Positions 54,301-60,586 of a stretch of 64,000 bases of DNA are shown one piece after another. The stretch lies in contig JARYHS010008074.1 in assembly GCA_031002005.1 (NCBI GenBank), forward strand, positions 346,418,932-346,482,931, written 5' to 3'. This stretch comes from Vandiemenella viatica (lineage: Eukaryota > Arthropoda > Insecta > Orthoptera > Morabidae). Under the pieces are notes generated by a model. That model was not told where the DNA came from and ran no database searches. It saw nothing but the letters and a program-made list of their open reading frames with translations. The translations under genes were made by a program, and so were the position numbers. Every line of letters begins with the position of its first letter. Positions within the stretch are counted from its first letter, which is position 1.

Positions 54301-57300
54301 CCCCATATTCTGCAGTTGTGACTGTTCATCATGCCACTGCAGAGTTCATTTCATGAAACCAAAGCACACAGCAGGCACGCCCTGCACCAGTGAAAGTAGC
54401 CATGTTAACTGTGCACTATGCTGGCACTCTTGGTGGTGGACTGGTATATTGATGCACTATGTGCATCAAATTTAAGGTTGTTTGCTACAAAATGACACCT
54501 ACCAATTCTGTAAGTTATCTCAACAAATTTCATTCCAAAGTTGTTAAGTCCTTTCTGACTGACCCACCCAGTATTGTTATATCTTTTATTATAAACATGT
54601 AAAGTGTGCTGATGACTTATTTTTGCCTATTTCAATCACTAAATTCATAATTGCTCAGCTCTCGTAGGTATAAAATGTCAGTGTTGAACATACATAAACC
54701 TTCCAAGAGAACAACATTACATAAAAGTGAAAACAGCATCAAATTTTGCCCAGTGGTTCTCAAGATGCAGAACTGATAATCATCAATGGTTATATGACAC
54801 AAGTTATAACATCATGTGTCTTTCTTTTCCAAGGATGCTCTGACTGTATTTGAAAGTAAGTTTCTTTCCAAGCTTTAACAGCCACAAAGGAACTATCATT
54901 ACACAACTTAAATGACACGTCTCTGATAAGTTTACTCACAAGCGTGATGCTTAGATTTTATCATACAAAACCACTAAGTGACAAGTGAAGTTCATGCAAA
55001 CAAATACCTTTAAGTAAAAGAACCCACACTAACATGGGCACTGGCAGGATTTTTCTTTAAATACATTATATATAACACTTATTACATACTAAATAAGGAT
55101 ACCAAATTTATTGACAAGGTGTTGAACAAAACTGGACAATACTCTAGGAGTCTTAAGTTATTATTGAAACAGTGAATTTAATAATAGAATTTTTGTTTCT
55201 TAATCTTTTCTATGTATTTTCTTTCATAGCATGGGGGTGCAAGTGCACCCCCTTCCCTGCGCCCATGCACACTTGGTAAACTACACACAAATATAATGCA
55301 TATTCCGAAGTAAATATTTCTGTACCACTTGGTGAAACACTAAGGACTAATTCCACTCCATTACAGTAACGTCTGTAGCTGTCATAACAATGTCCAACCA
55401 TAATTCTGTACAATTATCTGTGTGGTGGTGTCCGAGGATTTCAGGTGGGTTAGAATAAGTTTTTATTTCATACAACAAAGCCAGGAGGAGGTCAGTTACA
55501 ACAGAGAGGATAAACATTTGCAGTCATTGGAATGTGGCGATGTAGAAGCCAACGCCCAGCAAGAGTAGGTCAGGAGTAGGTCAACGACGTCATTTGGCAA
55601 AGGGTGGGAGACTCATGGAGGCAGCTAAGGGTCGAAAAGAATCCCTACCACAGGAAAATAGTGGGGGACAGAGGATCAAAACTGGAGGGCATGGAGCAAA
55701 GAGGATTGTTCTGGTCGCTCTTGTTTTAGGACGATGTGGAGATCGGCCATGGCAGGTTCGAGATGGGCAGTTAGCCGCCAGCAGCAGCAGCAGTGATGGA
55801 AGCAGCGTGAAAGCATACACCATCATCGTCGAATCAACAGGTGGGATGAACCATTTGGGAACATGTAGTTGGGAGATATACCAGGCATTAGGAAGCTAAA
55901 TGGATAACTTCTCAGGCATTAGAAGCAAGGAATAATCGGCTTAACCATTTGAAGGGCGCAGGGAGTTGATGGAGGATTATCTGTGTATAAAGTAACGTGT
56001 AATTAAATATAAATGGGTACATACCTTGCTCAGAATATCATTTATGCAACTACCACTCACGTGACTTAGAATCTTACCCACAAGTTAAGGTACCTCTTGG
56101 GAAGAGGTAGTGCGAAAACGAGAAAAGATTCGCCATTCCACCACATCTGGCACTTTGTCTTAAAAGAAAAAAGACAAATGTCCTTGCCATACTTGCGCCA
56201 TTGCCTGTCTATTGGCAGTGGATACATAGCGCACACGCAATAAACAATTGCATTTTGCCTTAGTATGCACCAACCATTGTAAGTACAATAGCATAACAGA
56301 GTGCAGTGATATCACTCCTCAGTTCAGGTGCATTACAAAAGTTCTCACTTTGAAAATTGTATAAACTGAGCACATCACAGGTGACGAATTACTTGGGTTG
56401 TCACAAGCTTACAAGCAGACTTGAACAAAGTAAAATAGATCTTACAAACCAAACACAACTTCACACTTTCATCTACATTAAATCATATCTCCCTATCACA
56501 CCACAGGATCACATCCAGGGTTTAACTCGGGACCTTGTCCCACCCTAGGTGACTCCTAGACAGTAAACCATGGAAAATCTTAAGGAATATTCTGCTGTCA
56601 GAACCAAGAGTTCAGAGAATGCAGTATTTGAAATAACATAACAAACACGAACAAGAAACTTGCACAATCAATAATAAAACCAAAACAAATACTCTACTTT
56701 ACCACACACAATGTAAGCTCACTCATGCCAGCTGGAATAAACTAAACGTGATAACTGACCTAATGGACCAACACAAAATTCTCATTGTGGGAATGCAGGA
56801 AATAAGAAACCTAGCCAAGACAACAAAGAATCTCAAAGATTTAGGCTATACTAGGTATACTGGAGAAGAGAGTGATAAAAAATATCCCCCAGTTTGGAAA
56901 AGGGGTCTTTGTCAGCCTTAAAATAGTAAATTCTTTACAATATATCAAGTCTCAATCCTCAAGAATCTCTACACTTACTCCAAAGGCACCTAATAAAGTC
57001 TACACCATAATAAATGCTCCCACTAATAATAAAAATAACTCTTTAAAAGAATATAAAGAAGCAGGAAAAATTTGGGATCTACTCAACCATACCCCTGTTA
57101 TACTACTGACCGGAGACTTTGATGCTCAACTAGGAAAAGAACAACGATAATGCTACACTGGAAAATGGGCTACCCAATAGAGAATAAACAAAAATGGACA
57201 AACTCATTGATCTCTGCTGATATCATAATTTAATTTCTAAATCTACTTATTTTAAACGGAAATCTCATAAACTAAAATCATGGAAATTCCCTGACTATAC

Positions 57301-60300
57301 TAAAGGAGAGTGACAACTAGAACATGTCTTCACGAGTTAACAGTATCTTAGAGAGATTTAGCCTACAATGTTAAAGTTGTTTGGAGAACACATGAATCCA
57401 GGTAGTCAAAATTCAAATTAGATTGCAACAGGAGATAATGCACTCAAGCACCCAATCTTAGAAGAAAGATGGAACCTACTTAACTAATAAGGTATAAAAA
57501 TTATTAAAAAGCAACAGAGAAAATGGTTGAATACTGGGGTTAATTCTATATCGCAATACCACTATCACTACTTTCCACTTTCCGACATGCAGCCAGCAAT
57601 GATGTAAACAAAAAAGGCTGCTGTTACATATGACATCATTGTTTCCATGTGGGCAGCTACAAATGTCATGCAAAACAAGTGCGTCTTTTAATTATTATTA
57701 TTTGGTGGGCAGAAACAAAATGTAATGTAACCATAAGTATTTATGATTAATAATAATAGTTTTCAATATTGGTGGTATCATTATCTAGAAATAAGTTAAA
57801 ATGTTTACTGATGTAAAGATAAGAATATATAAATACAACATTGTCAGTAGGGTAATATCAAGATTGGGATACCGCTACAGCCTCACGTAGTAAACACACA
57901 GATCACATGGTATATATAACATCATTGTGATGTATGGTCCAGGCTGCATTGCAACATAAACTCAAATGATGATTGACGAAATTATATTTTATAAATATGC
58001 GTTTCGGTCGTAATGCAGCCTGGACTAAAGTGAAACGTAACCATAACACATGATATTGCAGATATCCAATTTTCAGATCATATCTATAGCTGTTACTGTG
58101 TTGGTATGTGCAGACTAAATACGTCACAATAATGTCATATATACCACGTGATCTATGTGTTTACTACGCGAGGCCGCAGTGGTATACCCCATCTTGATAT
58201 TACCCAAAAATTTCATAAAAGCCACTGAAATGTGGTATTAGCATACAGCAAGAGAACTTGATCTCTATCAATTCGACAAGACGAGACATATGCATTATTA
58301 AGTCATGGAAATTAAATCCTACTTTTAATTTATTGTGACTTTTTGCAATAGAGAGGCACTGAAATATCAAAAACAAATAATGTAGTTCTTGATATTTTAT
58401 TCGTAAAATAAATCTGCTGCTGCAACTGGAGATTATTTTACCGATGCTTATAGCTATGAGTATAATTCTGGTTATCTGAATATAGATATACATAGAAGAG
58501 TTAATTTTTAGATTCTTGTACCAGAACTATAATAAAAAAAAAAAGAAAATTGCTTCTTCTCATATAAATTTATAGAAATATAATATTTCAGTTGTCCCCA
58601 CACGGGGAAAGGGGGGGGGGGGGCAGAGGTGGAAATCTGTGCAGATTGTGTTAGTAATATTTGTAGCTACCCGCGCAGTGTATGCATCATACTCTGCAAC
58701 AGACTGACATCATAAACAATATTGACTGAAGTGTTTACATCATCATCCATGTATCATAAAGTAGTGGTAGCAGGATTGTGATCTAGAATTAACCCAGAAG
58801 TTGAAGATACATTTATTAGGAATATTGTGGCTGGAGGGGTACCAATGAATGATGCCTCTTGAAAAGTCTGTGGCTATTTTAGAAAACTGAGGACTACATA
58901 AAGTAGGCCCTATTCTGACAATTCTGCCCGATATTGGGGAAGAAGTAACTGGCAGAAAAAAGATTGGTTTGCTGAGACCATTTGGGACTACTGTTAAGGC
59001 ATCTATATAAGAATCAAGTCGCTATAGTAAAAGTAGAGAATATGCATCAGTTAAAATGGGTTTGAAACAAGGCTATAGTCTATCCCCATTAACACTGCAG
59101 TAGTCGCACTCTGAAAAGTCCAATCAGAAATGACTTCAATGGATGTAATCCACGCGACCACTCCAGTGTTAATATTCATCTTGTATGTCAAGGAAGAAAT
59201 ACAAGAATTAAAAGAAAAAATTGTATGTGGCATAAGTGTTCAAAGAGAAAAAAAATCAGTATGCTATGATTTGCTAACAAAACTGTCTTTTTAGCAGAGT
59301 AGATGGAGGATCTTAAGTTGCTAAATGGTATGAACAAAATTCTGCCAGAAGATTTGGACTAAACATAAAACAAAGTGGGACTAAAGTGATGAAATTTAGC
59401 AGAAATGATAGTAATAATAGTAGATTAAATATAAAACTAGAAGTAAGAAAACTCGTCTACAAAGGAAATAAAATTATAATTGGAGTCCTAAGCAGAAATG
59501 ATGTTGAAAGCATAATAACACTAACTAAAAGAGTCTTCTTAAAAAAAAAAGAAATCTTCCAGTTTCACATACTGATCTTAGGACTTAGAAAAAAACTTTA
59601 AAAAAGTATGTATGGAGCACAGCACTTAATGATAGAGAAACAGACATTAGCAATACTATAAAGAAGTAAAATTGAAGCATTTGAAATATGGTGCTGTAGA
59701 AGGATGCTAAATGTTAAGTGGGTAGATAAAGCATGAAAAGAACATGTTTTCAAAATGATAGTTGCGGAAAGAAATTTGTGAAAGGCTCTTACAGAAAGCT
59801 ACATGCGGGATAGGTTAACTTTTTAGCTGAGGGAACAGTCAGAGGTATGACCTGTAGCAGAATACAGAAATTAAAATATATGAAGCAGACAATTGAGTAT
59901 ATAGGTTGTAAGGAATAGGTTGAGATGAAAAGGTTGGCACAAGATAAGAATAAATGGAAGATTGCATCAAACCAACTAAGAGACTGATGAAAGCAAAGGA
60001 TAAAATCAGACCAAGAGATTCTCCACATCAATCAAAAATTTAGAAATAAATTCTGATACAAGTAAATTTGTAAAAAAAAAAAAAAAAAAAATGTAAAGTG
60101 GCCAGGATAAATTATATTACTAAATGTGTATTAAAGACCTCAAAATATTGTTTAGATTCAGTCTTGAGACATGATGCTTATCAAATCCCTGGGTAAGTGG
60201 GAACAGAGATGACTTTTATTTTGTTTTGCATTCGAGTTTGCACCTTGTTGACATCAATATCAATGGAGGCATGAGAGCAAGGAATGTAGTCATGACCTTT

Positions 60301-60550
60301 TAAAAGTACCAACCAAGCATTCACCTGGAGTGATTTGGGGAAATCGTAGAAAACTCAAATCTGAATGCCTGGATGGAGACTCAAACCCTCGTCCTCCTGA
60401 ATGTGTACCCAGAGTGTTATTAATTGCACACCAAGCTTGGTATAGGAGATGAGTAGAGCTGAAAGCAAAAGGCCGATTAATCTGAGCTCAGAGTTGGACA
60501 CCTTGATACGCAACATCAAAAATGTCCGTGTGGAAAGAAAATGGATTGTA

Positions 60551-60586
<36 letters not shown>

